64,000 nt of DNA from DAOUET01 sp034430155. GTDB taxonomy: Bacteria; Chloroflexota; Anaerolineae; Anaerolineales; UBA4823. The position numbers and the translations under genes are program-made. Under the pieces are notes generated by a model. That model saw only the letters and a list, made by a program, of their open reading frames with translations. It made no database searches and had not been told where the DNA came from. The stretch lies in NCBI GenBank assembly GCA_034430155.1, contig DAOUET010000122.1, forward strand, positions 12,131 to 76,130. The letters run 5' to 3'. Of the stretch, positions 52,338 through 60,830 are shown piece after piece (position 1 is the first letter of the stretch; each line of letters starts with the position of its first letter).

Positions 52338-53282
52338 GTGGATGAAATCCTTATCTTTCAACCCTCGCGACGTTCGGGACTGGTTTTTCACGCGGTTACC
52401 ACCCTCATCTTGACTGTGGGGGGTTTGTGGAGCTTATTCCAGGCCTCTCAAGCCCAGGTTGGGCCGCTTTTCTTACTTTATTTGCTGCCCGCTTTGCTGG
52501 CTCTTAGCCTGGTGCCGCTGTTTCTTTACCGGGCTTATGCACTTCGCCAGGCTGCCTATCTTCTTGAACGCGATGGCCTGCACTTGCGCTGGGGCCTGAG
52601 GGCGGAGTCCATCCCGATGGACGCCGTGCAATGGGTGGATTTTGCAGATCGCCGGCAATCCACTCTGCCTCTTCCCTGGCTGCGCTGGCCAGGGTCTCTG
52701 CTGGGCAGGCGGCGTTTGAGCGATGGTACCCAGGTAGAATTTCTGGCGGCAAACACCAGCCAACTGGTCTTGATTGCGACTGAGCAATCCCTTTTCGTGA
52801 TTTCACCAGAACGACCCGATGAATTTCTGGGTGCTTTCCAGCGCTTCAATGAGCTGGGCTCCCTCACTCCCCTGCCAGCCAGTTCGGTTTATCCATCTTT
52901 CCTGATATCTCGGGTTTGGGCTGATAGACCAGCTCGCTACTTACTGCTCAGCGGGTTGGCGCTCTCTTTGATTGTGTTGATCCTGGTAAGTTTGGCGATA
53001 CCCTCCCGTTCGGTCGTCTCTTTAGGATTTCACTTAAATCAAACCTCAGGCGATGTCGTACCCTCAGTCCAACTGTTGTTGCTGCCCGTGTTAAACCTAT
53101 TTTTCTTTTTGTCTGACCTCTTGTTAGGTCTCTTCTTCTTCCGCCGGGCTGAGGTTGCTGAAGACCTGGCACGTTCTGATGCCACCGTCTCCCGGACGCT
53201 GGCTTATGTGCTATGGAGCAGTGCAGTGCTTACTGGGTTTTTCTTCCTTGTGGCCCTTTATGTCAACCTGGAGGCGAGTTGA
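52338..53282 (+). CDS. Membrane protein with PH-like (bPH) domain
   Basis: 314 residues from a GTG at 52338. Two membrane segments (about 18-75), a soluble beta-rich domain (about 78-175: LLERDGLHLRWGLRAESIPMDAVQWVDF, the bacterial PH pattern), then three to four membrane segments (about 195-310). Function unknown; bPH membrane proteins are common in Gram-positive and Chloroflexota envelopes. TAAAAT (52324-52329) ends 8 nt before the GTG with no ribosome site, suggesting leaderless translation. Confidence 0.7.
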   Translation: MDEILIFQPSRRSGLVFHAVTTLILTVGGLWSLFQASQAQVGPLFLLYLLPALLALSLVPLFLYRAYALRQAAYLLERDGLHLRWGLRAESIPMDAVQWVDFADRRQSTLPLPWLRWPGSLLGRRRLSDGTQVEFLAANTSQLVLIATEQSLFVISPERPDEFLGAFQRFNELGSLTPLPASSVYPSFLISRVWADRPARYLLLSGLALSLIVLILVSLAIPSRSVVSLGFHLNQTSGDVVPSVQLLLLPVLNLFFFLSDLLLGLFFFRRAEVAEDLARSDATVSRTLAYVLWSSAVLTGFFFLVALYVNLEAS

Positions 53283-53303
53283 TTTCCCCGAATTTTCAGG
53301 AAA

Positions 53304-53354
53304 GTATCCACAGACAACCCAGGGTTATCCACAGAAACCAATCACTTATCCACA
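53304..53354 (+). promoter_or_regulatory. Three DnaA boxes with exact 21-bp phasing
   Basis: GTATCCACA (53304-53312), TTATCCACA (53325-53333) and TTATCCACA (53346-53354), each followed by G, all on the plus strand and each starting exactly 21 bp after the last. It fills the 98-bp gap between two plus-strand genes, followed by an AT-rich run. Candidate DnaA-regulated promoter, DnaA titration site or origin part. Confidence 0.75.
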
Positions 53355-53380
53355 GTAATATCCCCGTTATTTAAACAACC

Positions 53381-54181
53381 ATGCAACTTTTGTTGGGCTT
53401 TTTGCTGGCCTCATCAATTGCATACTTGGCTTACCGGCTCGGCGCTCTTAGTCGTAGCGGAGGTTTGGCTGCCATGCTGAGCGGCACCCTGATCTTTGGC
53501 TTGGGAGGCTTGCCCTGGGCCATTTTGCTGCTCACCTTTTTCATAACATCCAGTTTGCTGTCTCGCGCTTTTGCTGGGCGTAAAATTATCTTGAGTGAAA
53601 AATTTTCTAAGAGCTCGCAGCGCGATTCTGGTCAGGTGCTCGCTAATGGAGGCTTGGGTACCTTGCTCGTCCTGGTACATGCGATTTTCCCTTATCAGGA
53701 CTGGCCATGGATCGCCTTCGCTGGAGCGATGGCGGCTGTCAGCGCCGATACCTGGGCTACCGAATTAGGTGTGTTGAGTCCGGTTCCTGCGCGCCTGGTC
53801 ACCACCGGGAAAATTGTCGATCGAGGCGTTTCAGGAGGGGTTACTTTCCTCGGTTATCTGGCAGCTGCCGGGGGTGCGCTCCTGATTGGGCTGGGATCGG
53901 CAGCTTTCAAGCCTTTCACTCTCGGGTTATGCCAGGTCGTGATCGTCCTTCTGGCGGGGTTGGCTGGCTCTACTGTCGATTCGTGGTTGGGAGCCAGCGT
54001 GCAGGCTATTTATTTTTGCCGAGGATGCCAGAAGGAGACCGAACGCCACCCTCTCCACTCCTGCGGTGCACAAACAGTTCACCAGCGGGGTTGGCGTTGG
54101 CTGAGTAATGACCTGGTAAATTTTATTTGCTCGTTAATGGGAGCAGGGGTAGCTCTCAGCGTCTGGCGTTTATTTTTCTAA
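53381..54181 (+). CDS. DUF92 integral membrane protein (phytol kinase/VTE6-like)
   Basis: 266 residues with about six to seven membrane segments. The DUF92 pattern is present: LSRSGGLAAMLSGTLIFGLGG at the start, then SQRDSGQVLANGG, AVSADTWATELGVLS and GVTFLGYLAAAGG and the late Cys pair CRGCQKETERHPLHSCG. Relatives phosphorylate isoprenoid alcohols such as phytyl phosphate; the bacterial substrate is unknown. The phased DnaA boxes lie just upstream. Its end overlaps the converging HAD gene by 12 bp. Confidence 0.87.
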   Translation: MQLLLGFLLASSIAYLAYRLGALSRSGGLAAMLSGTLIFGLGGLPWAILLLTFFITSSLLSRAFAGRKIILSEKFSKSSQRDSGQVLANGGLGTLLVLVHAIFPYQDWPWIAFAGAMAAVSADTWATELGVLSPVPARLVTTGKIVDRGVSGGVTFLGYLAAAGGALLIGLGSAAFKPFTLGLCQVVIVLLAGLAGSTVDSWLGASVQAIYFCRGCQKETERHPLHSCGAQTVHQRGWRWLSNDLVNFICSLMGAGVALSVWRLFF

Positions 54182-54904
54182 TATTTTCGGCAGCTCTCCC
54201 AGAGTCTGGATCACCGGGCAATCCGCTTGAGGGAAAATACTTCCAGGGTCCACCAGGATTGCCTGGAGGCCAACACCGCGAGCGCCAATTACATCGGCGA
54301 AATAATTATCCCCAACATACACGGTCTCATCGGCCGAGGTGCCGAGTCGTTCTAATGCGTGCTGGAATATGCCAGGTTTGGGCTTCCAGACGTTGACTTC
54401 CCCGGCTGCTAAGGCGAACTCGAAATAAGTGTTCAAGCCGAGCGATTCTAACAGTTCCACATAGGGATGGGTTCGGTTTGAGGCCAGCCCAAGGGAAAAT
54501 CCAGCGTCTTTCAAAATTTGTAGGGTCTCGGGCACATCTGGGGGTACCCAATCCTCAGGTTGGTAGGCCTCGTTCATCAAGATATAAAGCTGCGGTGCCA
54601 GGCGTTTGGCGAGTTGTGGTTGGCATCCAAAAGCTATTAAAACCAAACGGGCGTGGTTGGTCCAGAACAGGTCGTCTCGCTCGCCGAAAGATACCCGATC
54701 AGCCAGCATCTCAGCTGAATCGGCCCAATAATGATACAGCCAGCGGGTTGCTCGCTTACGTTTTTCCAGCGAGTCCACCAGGCCTAATTGCACGGCGAAG
54801 TCGAGGAAAGCCTCTATGAAGGCCGGGCGGCTGTGGCGCAGGGTGCCGTCCAGGTCAAACAATATGCCGCGTAAGCCATTTGGGGAAAGCAAATTATCCT
54901 CCAA
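54170..54904 (-). CDS. HAD-superfamily hydrolase
   Basis: 244 residues from a TTG. The HAD motif I LFDLDGTL (near residue 16), motif II in ASNRTHP, a Lys in WKPKPGIF and motif IV VGDNYFADVIGA are all visible, with a helical cap between I and II. Likely a phosphatase of the YjjG/phosphoglycolate type; substrate unknown. A TTG start is used because homologues need the segment just before motif I; no clear ribosome site. Converges with and overlaps the DUF92 gene end. Confidence 0.85.
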   Translation of the reverse strand: MEDNLLSPNGLRGILFDLDGTLRHSRPAFIEAFLDFAVQLGLVDSLEKRKRATRWLYHYWADSAEMLADRVSFGERDDLFWTNHARLVLIAFGCQPQLAKRLAPQLYILMNEAYQPEDWVPPDVPETLQILKDAGFSLGLASNRTHPYVELLESLGLNTYFEFALAAGEVNVWKPKPGIFQHALERLGTSADETVYVGDNYFADVIGARGVGLQAILVDPGSIFPQADCPVIQTLGELPKILEK

Positions 54905-54980
54905 TAATTCCGTAACAATTTCTGTGACTCTTTTAGGGGTTCAGTAAGAGTCTCGGTTGCGAGGACCGGTCGGGGGCTTG

Positions 54981-55961
54981 TTACCCCCCGATCTCATTCA
55001 TCACCCGGTTGAGTGGTATGATGCCTTCTGCCAACCCATGCCCCCATGGTTTATGCCAGAGCGCATCCAGGATTAGCTGGCGGAGCTCTTCGAGCGTGGC
55101 GCCACGGCGCAGCGGGGAGAGCAAATTTACTTCACCCTCGCGTAGCAGACAAAGTCGCAGGCGACCATCCGCCGTCAGGCGGGCACGGTTACAGGATGCA
55201 CAGAATGGTTGGGATACCGAGGAAATAAACCCAACCGTGCCTTTTGCTCCTGGTAAGCGGAAGAGGCGCGCTTCGCCATCCAATTTACCGCCGTTCACAG
55301 TTGCCAAGGGGCTAAGCCGGGTCTCGATCAGCTTATGCATATCGGCAGCTTTGACGATTGAATTGGTTTGCAGGTCGGTAGCGCCAGCGAAGGGCATCAT
55401 CTCGATAAAGCGCACTTGCCAATCATGCTCCTTCGTCAGTCGCGCCAGATCGATCACATCAGCCTCATTGTAGCCCTGCACAATCACCGCATTGATTTTA
55501 ACCGGGGTAAGCCCAGCCCGCTCAGCTGCCTGAATGCCCTCCCAGACATCCTGCAACTTTCCCCAGCGGGTCAGGCGTTGAAATTTAGCTGGATCCAAGG
55601 TATCCAGGCTTACGTTTACGCGCTTTAACCCAGCCTGTGCCAGCGGCTCAGCCAGGCGCGAAAGCAATATGCCGTTGGTGGTCATGCTCAGAGAGTGCAC
55701 ACCGGGGGTGTGAGCGATCTGGCGCACCAACTCCACGACATGGGCACGCACGGTGGGTTCACCGCCTGTCAGGCGGAACTTGTGAAAGCCCAGGTTGGCA
55801 AACAAGCGCACAAATAGCAGAATCTCATCATCCCGCATTAACTGAGCATTGGGCCGGAAGGTCATGTCTTCCGGCATACAGTACACACAACGCAAATTGC
55901 AGTGATCGGTTAGGCTAATGCGCAAATATGAAATTGATCGCCCGAATCTGTCAAGAGCCAT
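54981..55961 (-). CDS. moaA: GTP 3',8-cyclase (molybdenum cofactor)
   Basis: 326 residues. Radical SAM motif C21-x3-C25-x2-C28 (HCNLRCVYC), GGEPTVR, and the second 4Fe-4S site in FCASCNRARLTADGRLRLCL. The protein ends in the double Gly needed by MoaA for catalysis. It carries out the first step of molybdopterin synthesis. No other moa gene is adjacent. The ATG has no good ribosome site. Confidence 0.94.
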   Translation of the reverse strand: MALDRFGRSISYLRISLTDHCNLRCVYCMPEDMTFRPNAQLMRDDEILLFVRLFANLGFHKFRLTGGEPTVRAHVVELVRQIAHTPGVHSLSMTTNGILLSRLAEPLAQAGLKRVNVSLDTLDPAKFQRLTRWGKLQDVWEGIQAAERAGLTPVKINAVIVQGYNEADVIDLARLTKEHDWQVRFIEMMPFAGATDLQTNSIVKAADMHKLIETRLSPLATVNGGKLDGEARLFRLPGAKGTVGFISSVSQPFCASCNRARLTADGRLRLCLLREGEVNLLSPLRRGATLEELRQLILDALWHKPWGHGLAEGIIPLNRVMNEIGG

Positions 55962-56130
55962 AAATTAGTCAATTCAAGACTCGCACAATTGAAGGATTTG
56001 CCTGTGCCTTTGAGTGGATGGAACTCACCTAAAGGCCCCGGAGATTCCCAATTGCGTATATATTATTAATGAATTTTTATGATTATTTTCGTCAAAATTA
56101 TACCTCAATCTCCCCATCTTTTAAGTTAGG

Positions 56131-56214
56131 ACTTACGTAGTTGGTGGGAGGATGGGGGTGTTTGGGCGGGCAACGCCCAAACACCCCCAATTTTCCCCTG
56201 AACTACGTAGCTAC
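56131..56214. repeat. Large palindromic element with GGGGGTGT core, copy 2
   Basis: Interrupted palindrome with outer arms CTACGTAGTT-like and inner stem GGGGGTGTTTGGGC / GCCCAAACACCCCC around a short loop. Same plan as the element at 1413-1543, but different outer arms. It lies in the 292-bp gap between moaA and the zinc-ribbon gene; the rest of that gap shows nothing recognisable. Confidence 0.65.
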
Positions 56215-56253
56215 TATAAGTATTGAGAATAGAGGCTCTAGCTGAAAACTATC

Positions 56254-57534
56254 TTAAACCAGGCGAGAAAGAAGGCTGCGCTGCTCTCGAGGGAGGGCCT
56301 CCCTACGCACGTTGCCGGTCACACCGTTAATCAAAATAGTCTGGCGCTTGCCTTCTTGCCGGAAGTGAGCGAACCAAACCGGCAACAGAATCAACTGGAA
56401 AGATTCGACCATCAGCGGTGCTGTGTCTAATTTAATATCCTCAATCGTCTTGGAAAATTCACGGGCGAGCTTCCATTTGGTTCTTTCGAGGGCTTTTAGG
56501 CGGGCGTCCAGGGAGGCTTCTGAGAGGGATATCTGGTATGTCTCTGCTGGCCAGTCAGCCAGGTAGCTTGCCTGGTAGGCAACCAGCTGGTCGAGTGGAT
56601 AGTTGTCCACCTCATGCGCCCATAACCCTGGAAAGGCATGGCTGGCCACAACCAGGATATCGTCGTAGGAGAGTAGCGTCGTACCATATCGGGTGACTAG
56701 GTAGCCACCCTGGTCCTCTTCAAACTCCCACGGGAGCGGGCAGGTAATCGTAAATTTCCAGACCGGCAAGTACAATCCATTTGCCGCGACCATGCTAGTC
56801 CAGTTAGCTAACTTGTGCTCGACCAACCAGGCCTTCAACGCTTTTTCGGCTTCTTCTTTATTGGTGACAAAAGGGATGAGACCATCGGGCGGGATTAACT
56901 CACGGAATCCGGCGTTTTGAGCAACGTATACGGAAGCGCAGTAGGGGCAGGTCATCGATAACGTGGTAGGGGATAAAAGGAAGGAAGCGCCGCAAGCCTG
57001 ACACGTAAAAGAACGCATCGCAACAGGTCGCCTGTGCCCTTTCGCGGTCGCCAGAGCCAGGCTGAAGTCCTTTTCAGATTGCGCCATTTTGGGGTTGGCG
57101 TTTCCTTCAACCAACGGTTGCACCTGGTCGCAGTGCTCGCAGATCAGGGCTTTCCCATCTGGCGAGTAGGTAAGTTGACCGCCACAGCGTGAGCATACAA
57201 ACCGCTTCGCCTCGGTCGGTTGTTCGGCTGTCGAAGGGGGTGCTAAGCGGTCCGGATCGATAATATCTTTGGGGTTAAGGCGTCCGTCCAGGATGGCCAG
57301 GCTCCGTCTTGCCGGGTAATAGTTAGGCTGGCGTGCCAGCACTTCCTCCAGATATCCCCGTTTCTCTTCGGGGTTCTCGCTGATCTCGCTCAACCAAAAC
57401 CAGGCTTCTATACACTGTTGGGCATCCGGATCGAGTCTTAATGCCCACTCCAGGTAAAACCTGGCTTCGTCTTTTTCCTTAGCCTTGGCAGCAGCAATTC
57501 CCCGGACGAGCAAATCACGGACACTCTCAGACAT
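56254..57534 (-). CDS. TPR-like protein with two zinc ribbons
   Basis: 426 residues. Residues about 5-90 are TPR-like helices (KEKDEARFYLEWALRLDPDAQQ). Two Cys-x2-Cys ribbons follow: FVCSRCGG...ICEHC (about 113-135) and FTCQACG...MTCPYC (about 176-200). A long mixed domain (about 210-420) has many aromatic residues. No enzyme motif is seen. Similar zinc-ribbon proteins are thought to act as chaperone-like or secretion partners; unproven. GAAGAG precedes the ATG. Confidence 0.7.
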   Translation of the reverse strand: MSESVRDLLVRGIAAAKAKEKDEARFYLEWALRLDPDAQQCIEAWFWLSEISENPEEKRGYLEEVLARQPNYYPARRSLAILDGRLNPKDIIDPDRLAPPSTAEQPTEAKRFVCSRCGGQLTYSPDGKALICEHCDQVQPLVEGNANPKMAQSEKDFSLALATAKGHRRPVAMRSFTCQACGASFLLSPTTLSMTCPYCASVYVAQNAGFRELIPPDGLIPFVTNKEEAEKALKAWLVEHKLANWTSMVAANGLYLPVWKFTITCPLPWEFEEDQGGYLVTRYGTTLLSYDDILVVASHAFPGLWAHEVDNYPLDQLVAYQASYLADWPAETYQISLSEASLDARLKALERTKWKLAREFSKTIEDIKLDTAPLMVESFQLILLPVWFAHFRQEGKRQTILINGVTGNVRREALPREQRSLLSRLV

Positions 57535-57588
57535 GAGTCATCTCTTCAGCACCTGGTTGAGGATATTATATTCGCTAAAGGATGCTGA

Positions 57589-58281
57589 TTAAACCAGCTT
57601 GCGGATGTGAAAAGTGTGGTCCCGTTCGTGCCATATAGCCCGGCGCAGCATTTTACGCGGGCTCCAGAACTCCCCATCCTTGCCCACCACCTGCTTCGAA
57701 CCAGCTAATTTCGGGAGAGTCTCGACGAGATGCTGGCGTACCTTTTCCAATCGCTCGAAAGGCTCACTTGGCACTTCCTGACGTGGAAAAGCCAGCCCTA
57801 AGCGGTCTAAATACCACCATTCTGCTCCACCTACGTGCCCGAGAATGCCAGCGATGTTCCAACGCTCATTAGGATATCTCCTCTGGAGGTCTTCCTGTTG
57901 GAGGTCTTTGACTACATTCAGCAGATCTGTGCGACCCCAGGAGAGCAGGTCAATCCCCCCGTGGATCTCCTGTTCAGTGAGTGGTTTCCAGTCATGCAGA
58001 AACCAGGCGTTGACCTCATAACCATCCTCCACCAGTTCATAATCTTCGTCAATCTGGTAGACTTCCCAGGTCTCTTTCAATTGGATTTCAATCTGTTCAA
58101 CCTTCAACTGCGATTGTGGGTCGTGTTGGTGCAGCCAATCAATGTAATCTGCGATTGAGTCCGGCAGGTTTTTGATGGCTTCTTGGCCGTCTTGACCGTA
58201 GGCAAAACAGGCCGGATGGTCAAAGGTCCAGGTCATTGAACGCCCTTCTATGCCGTTTTCCAGACCAATTTCGAAAATCAT
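57589..58281 (-). CDS. HicB-like N-terminal domain fused to a DinB-like domain
   Basis: 230 residues. The first 60 residues (FEIGLENGIEGRSMTWTF... GQDGQEAIKNLPDSIADYIDWL) follow the HicB-antitoxin fold. Residues about 100-230 form a DinB-like four-helix bundle with possible metal-binding histidines in LGHVGGAEWWYLDRLG and the final WHERDHTFHI. DinB-like proteins include thiol-dependent transferases; the function here is unknown. It lies 18 nt from the YbaK gene and in the same direction. Confidence 0.7.
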   Translation of the reverse strand: MIFEIGLENGIEGRSMTWTFDHPACFAYGQDGQEAIKNLPDSIADYIDWLHQHDPQSQLKVEQIEIQLKETWEVYQIDEDYELVEDGYEVNAWFLHDWKPLTEQEIHGGIDLLSWGRTDLLNVVKDLQQEDLQRRYPNERWNIAGILGHVGGAEWWYLDRLGLAFPRQEVPSEPFERLEKVRQHLVETLPKLAGSKQVVGKDGEFWSPRKMLRRAIWHERDHTFHIRKLV

Positions 58282-58299
58282 CTCCTTTTCCTCTCTCCA

Positions 58300-58770
58300 T
58301 TAGATAATATCTACAACCTGACCTCCGGTCATGGTTAGCAGGTCGGCAGGTGTAAGGCGGAAAACCGCGTGAGGTGTCCCTGCTGCCGCCCAGATCACCT
58401 CATACTGCAGGAGATCTTTGTCGATGAAAGTCTGCAATGCTCCCTTATGTGCCACTGGGGGTACGCCACCGATCACAAATCCGGTTTGTTGGCGTACGAA
58501 GTCAGCATCTGCTTTTGCGATAGGCTCGCCCAGCAGGGTGCTGATCACCTTCTCATTTACCCGGTTGGCGCCACTGGCCAGCACCAAGACCGGCCGTCCG
58601 GATTTCTTGCTCTTAAAAACTAACGATTTAACGATTTGCGCAACCTGACAGCCCACTGCCTGGGCGGCCTCAGCTGAGGTGCGGGTAGAGTCGGGCAGTT
58701 CCTGGACCTGCATTTCGAAACCCAACCTTTTCAATCGGTTTTGAACTTTCTGGGCGCTTTGGCTTAGCAT
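58300..58770 (-). CDS. YbaK/ProX-type aminoacyl-tRNA deacylase
   Basis: 156 residues. The YbaK/EbsC fold: QIVKSLVFKSKKSGRPVLVLASGANRVNEKVI holds the catalytic lysine (near residue 50), with GGVPPVAHKGALQTFIDKDLL and the EVIWAAAGTPHAVFRL C-terminus. It frees mischarged tRNAs (Cys- or Ala-tRNA-Pro type). AAAGGA precedes the ATG. It lies upstream of the HicB-DinB-like gene. Confidence 0.9.
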   Translation of the reverse strand: MLSQSAQKVQNRLKRLGFEMQVQELPDSTRTSAEAAQAVGCQVAQIVKSLVFKSKKSGRPVLVLASGANRVNEKVISTLLGEPIAKADADFVRQQTGFVIGGVPPVAHKGALQTFIDKDLLQYEVIWAAAGTPHAVFRLTPADLLTMTGGQVVDII

Positions 58771-58826
58771 GCTAAATTCCTTTCATGCAGCGCTCGCATC
58801 CAGCCGCGTCTTCGAATCCATACGAA

Positions 58827-59351
58827 TCATTGAGATTTCTCCTCGGAGCTGCTTTCGGTCAAGCCATCGAAATTTATGACCGGTCCATGCCAGTGAGGGT
58901 TGTCTAAAAAGACCTCCTCATACTGGTCACGGGTGTACCGGCCGATGACTTTGCGCCAGAACCGTTGGGCAGGCAGGTTTTCAGCCAGTTCGGCAACTTC
59001 CCATTTACCCGAAAACAACTGGAAGATCTGGACGGCGACCTTTTCGCCAACCCCACGTCGGCGATACTTTCTCATCACGAAAAACTCTGCTATGGCGTGG
59101 GCATCATGGTGGTCTGCCAGGTAGTTGTGGCGGTTGACCAGCACAAAACCGGCCAATTGGCCGTCTACCCGGATCAAAAAGGGGTGGCGGTCTGCTTCCG
59201 TCCAGTAGTGATCGAGATAATCGTAGCCATACAGGCCACCCTGGCCTATCTCACTACCGTCGAATTCGCTGGAATCGTACCGGTACAGTTCTAACAGGTT
59301 TCTTAAAACCGCTTTTTCTCCCAATTCAGCTGGAGATACTTCAACCTTCAT
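58827..59351 (-). CDS. GNAT-family acetyltransferase
   Basis: 174 residues. The fold is visible from LYRYDSSEFDG, AIAEFFVMRKYRRRGVGEKVAVQIF with the R-R-G-V-G acetyl-CoA loop, and NLPAQRFWRKVIGRYT. Substrate unknown. AGGAG precedes the ATG by 7 nt. Confidence 0.83.
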   Translation of the reverse strand: MKVEVSPAELGEKAVLRNLLELYRYDSSEFDGSEIGQGGLYGYDYLDHYWTEADRHPFLIRVDGQLAGFVLVNRHNYLADHHDAHAIAEFFVMRKYRRRGVGEKVAVQIFQLFSGKWEVAELAENLPAQRFWRKVIGRYTRDQYEEVFLDNPHWHGPVINFDGLTESSSEEKSQ

Positions 59352-59500
59352 GCAAATCTCCTAGTCGAAATCAACCGCCTTGCAGTTATTGGCAAGGGTT
59401 TTTAGGGTGAGGTAGGCGCTGCTTTGGTCGGGCTGGTGGGATTGGTGTACATTACTAGTTATAGATGTCGTTTATACCACCAAAGGCATCATCGATATTC

Positions 59501-60541
59501 TCACCAGGTCTCAGTTACTTTGTGTAAACCTTTTGGTTGGTCCGGATCAAGGCCTCTGGCCTGAGCCAGCGCCAGGCTGAAAATCTGGCCCGGAAGCACT
59601 GCCACCATAGGAGAGAGCCATTCTGGAATGCCGGCTGGAAGCCTTATGGCCAGATTAGCCCTGCCAAGAATTTCCGGTACGTCCGAAATGAGGATCAATT
59701 CGGAGTGCATTTCGATGATGCGCTCTATCAATTCGGTCAAATCATTTAACATCGGACCTGAAGGGGCCACCATCATGACCGGGAATCCTTCCCGAATAAT
59801 GGCAATGGGCCCATGCAGAAAGTCTGCTGATGAGTAGGGTTCTGCGATGATCTGGGTCAGTTCCTTGATCTTAAGTGAAATTTCGAATGCAGTGGCATAG
59901 TTGAAGCCTCTTCCGATCACGACGCAGTGATCCATGTAGCGATATCGCTGGACGCTGGGATGAACATCATCAACACCCTGAAGCACCTGCTGCATATAAT
60001 CAGGAACCTTCTCCAACTCGTCCAGGGTACGAGCCTCATGGTTAAGGCATCCAGAGAATAAAGCCAGAGCTGCCAGGGAAGCGGTGTAGGTCTTGGTGGC
60101 TGCCACGGAACGTTCTCTGCCAACCTTCAGCGGAATGATGTACTCGGCTGCTTTGGCCAGCGGCGAATCGGCTTTATTTGTGATGGCCAGCGTCGGTTGG
60201 CCTTGCCGCCGTCCCTCTTCAAGCACTGCTACGATGTCAGGAGGGCGGCCGGATTGAGATATGCCGATTATGAGAGAATCGGCCATTTTTGGCGGCTGTT
60301 TGTAAATTGTGAACAAGGACGGCGTCGCCAAAGCAACCGGAAGATGGTTGTGTGCTCCTAGAAGATATTGGGCGTAGCGTGCGGCGTTGTCAGAAGTACC
60401 CCGGGCGGCGATCACAACATGGTTGAAATGACCGCGCAGTTCTTTGGCCAGATTGGCCACATCGTTGAGTTCTCTTGAAATCAAACTTCGAACAACCTGT
60501 GGTTGTTGTTCTATCTCTTGTTTAAGGATCGTCTTGCTCAT
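59501..60541 (-). CDS. SIS-domain sugar-phosphate isomerase (GlmS-type isomerase half)
   Basis: 346 residues. Two SIS domains (about 25-165 and 190-335): ARGTSDNAARYAQYLLG and SQSGRPPDIVAVLEEGR with the phosphate-binding Ser-rich loops, then IGRGFNYATAFEISLKIKE and the C-terminal KGLHKVTETW, similar to the GlmS end (LAKSVTVE). The glutaminase domain is absent, so it probably deaminates or isomerises glucosamine-6-phosphate-like substrates (NagB-II/AgaS type). AAAGG lies 10 nt before the ATG. It is the last gene of the C39-sbcD-HAD run. Confidence 0.85.
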   Translation of the reverse strand: MSKTILKQEIEQQPQVVRSLISRELNDVANLAKELRGHFNHVVIAARGTSDNAARYAQYLLGAHNHLPVALATPSLFTIYKQPPKMADSLIIGISQSGRPPDIVAVLEEGRRQGQPTLAITNKADSPLAKAAEYIIPLKVGRERSVAATKTYTASLAALALFSGCLNHEARTLDELEKVPDYMQQVLQGVDDVHPSVQRYRYMDHCVVIGRGFNYATAFEISLKIKELTQIIAEPYSSADFLHGPIAIIREGFPVMMVAPSGPMLNDLTELIERIIEMHSELILISDVPEILGRANLAIRLPAGIPEWLSPMVAVLPGQIFSLALAQARGLDPDQPKGLHKVTETW

Positions 60542-60560
60542 AAGATCAGACCTTTTTTGG

Positions 60561-60830
60561 TTAGTTTGGCTTTAGCGCTGGCTGGTTATTTATACCCAGG
60601 GCGCCTGTTGACTTTCTTTTCTTAGTAGTTACGCAGTTCAGAGGAAAAATGATTTCCAGGTCGCTTTCCGGCAGATCGATCCCCAGCGGGATGGTACTTG
60701 CCATTGTGGGGGAATATTTTGCTAATACCTGGAAGACTTCTAATTCTTTTAGAACATGATAGGCCGCCCGCTGGCGAGGGATGCCAGAGCGTAAATAGCT
60801 TGGGTCGCGCCAATCAATGGCTATCTTCAC
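60561..60830 (-). pseudogene. Truncated DUF4269-like gene
   Basis: The 89 codons begin with the DUF4269 pattern WRDPSYLRSG-(I)PRQRAAYHVLKEL, then TIPLGID, PESDLEIIF. The family normally runs to about 180 residues. Here the frame changes to unrelated residues (CVTTKKRKS...) soon after that point and stops, and the next gene begins 19 nt downstream. The C-terminal half is missing and not found in other frames. Its ATG overlaps the preceding HAD stop. DUF4269 proteins are nucleotidyltransferase-like; this copy is probably inactive. Confidence 0.65.
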
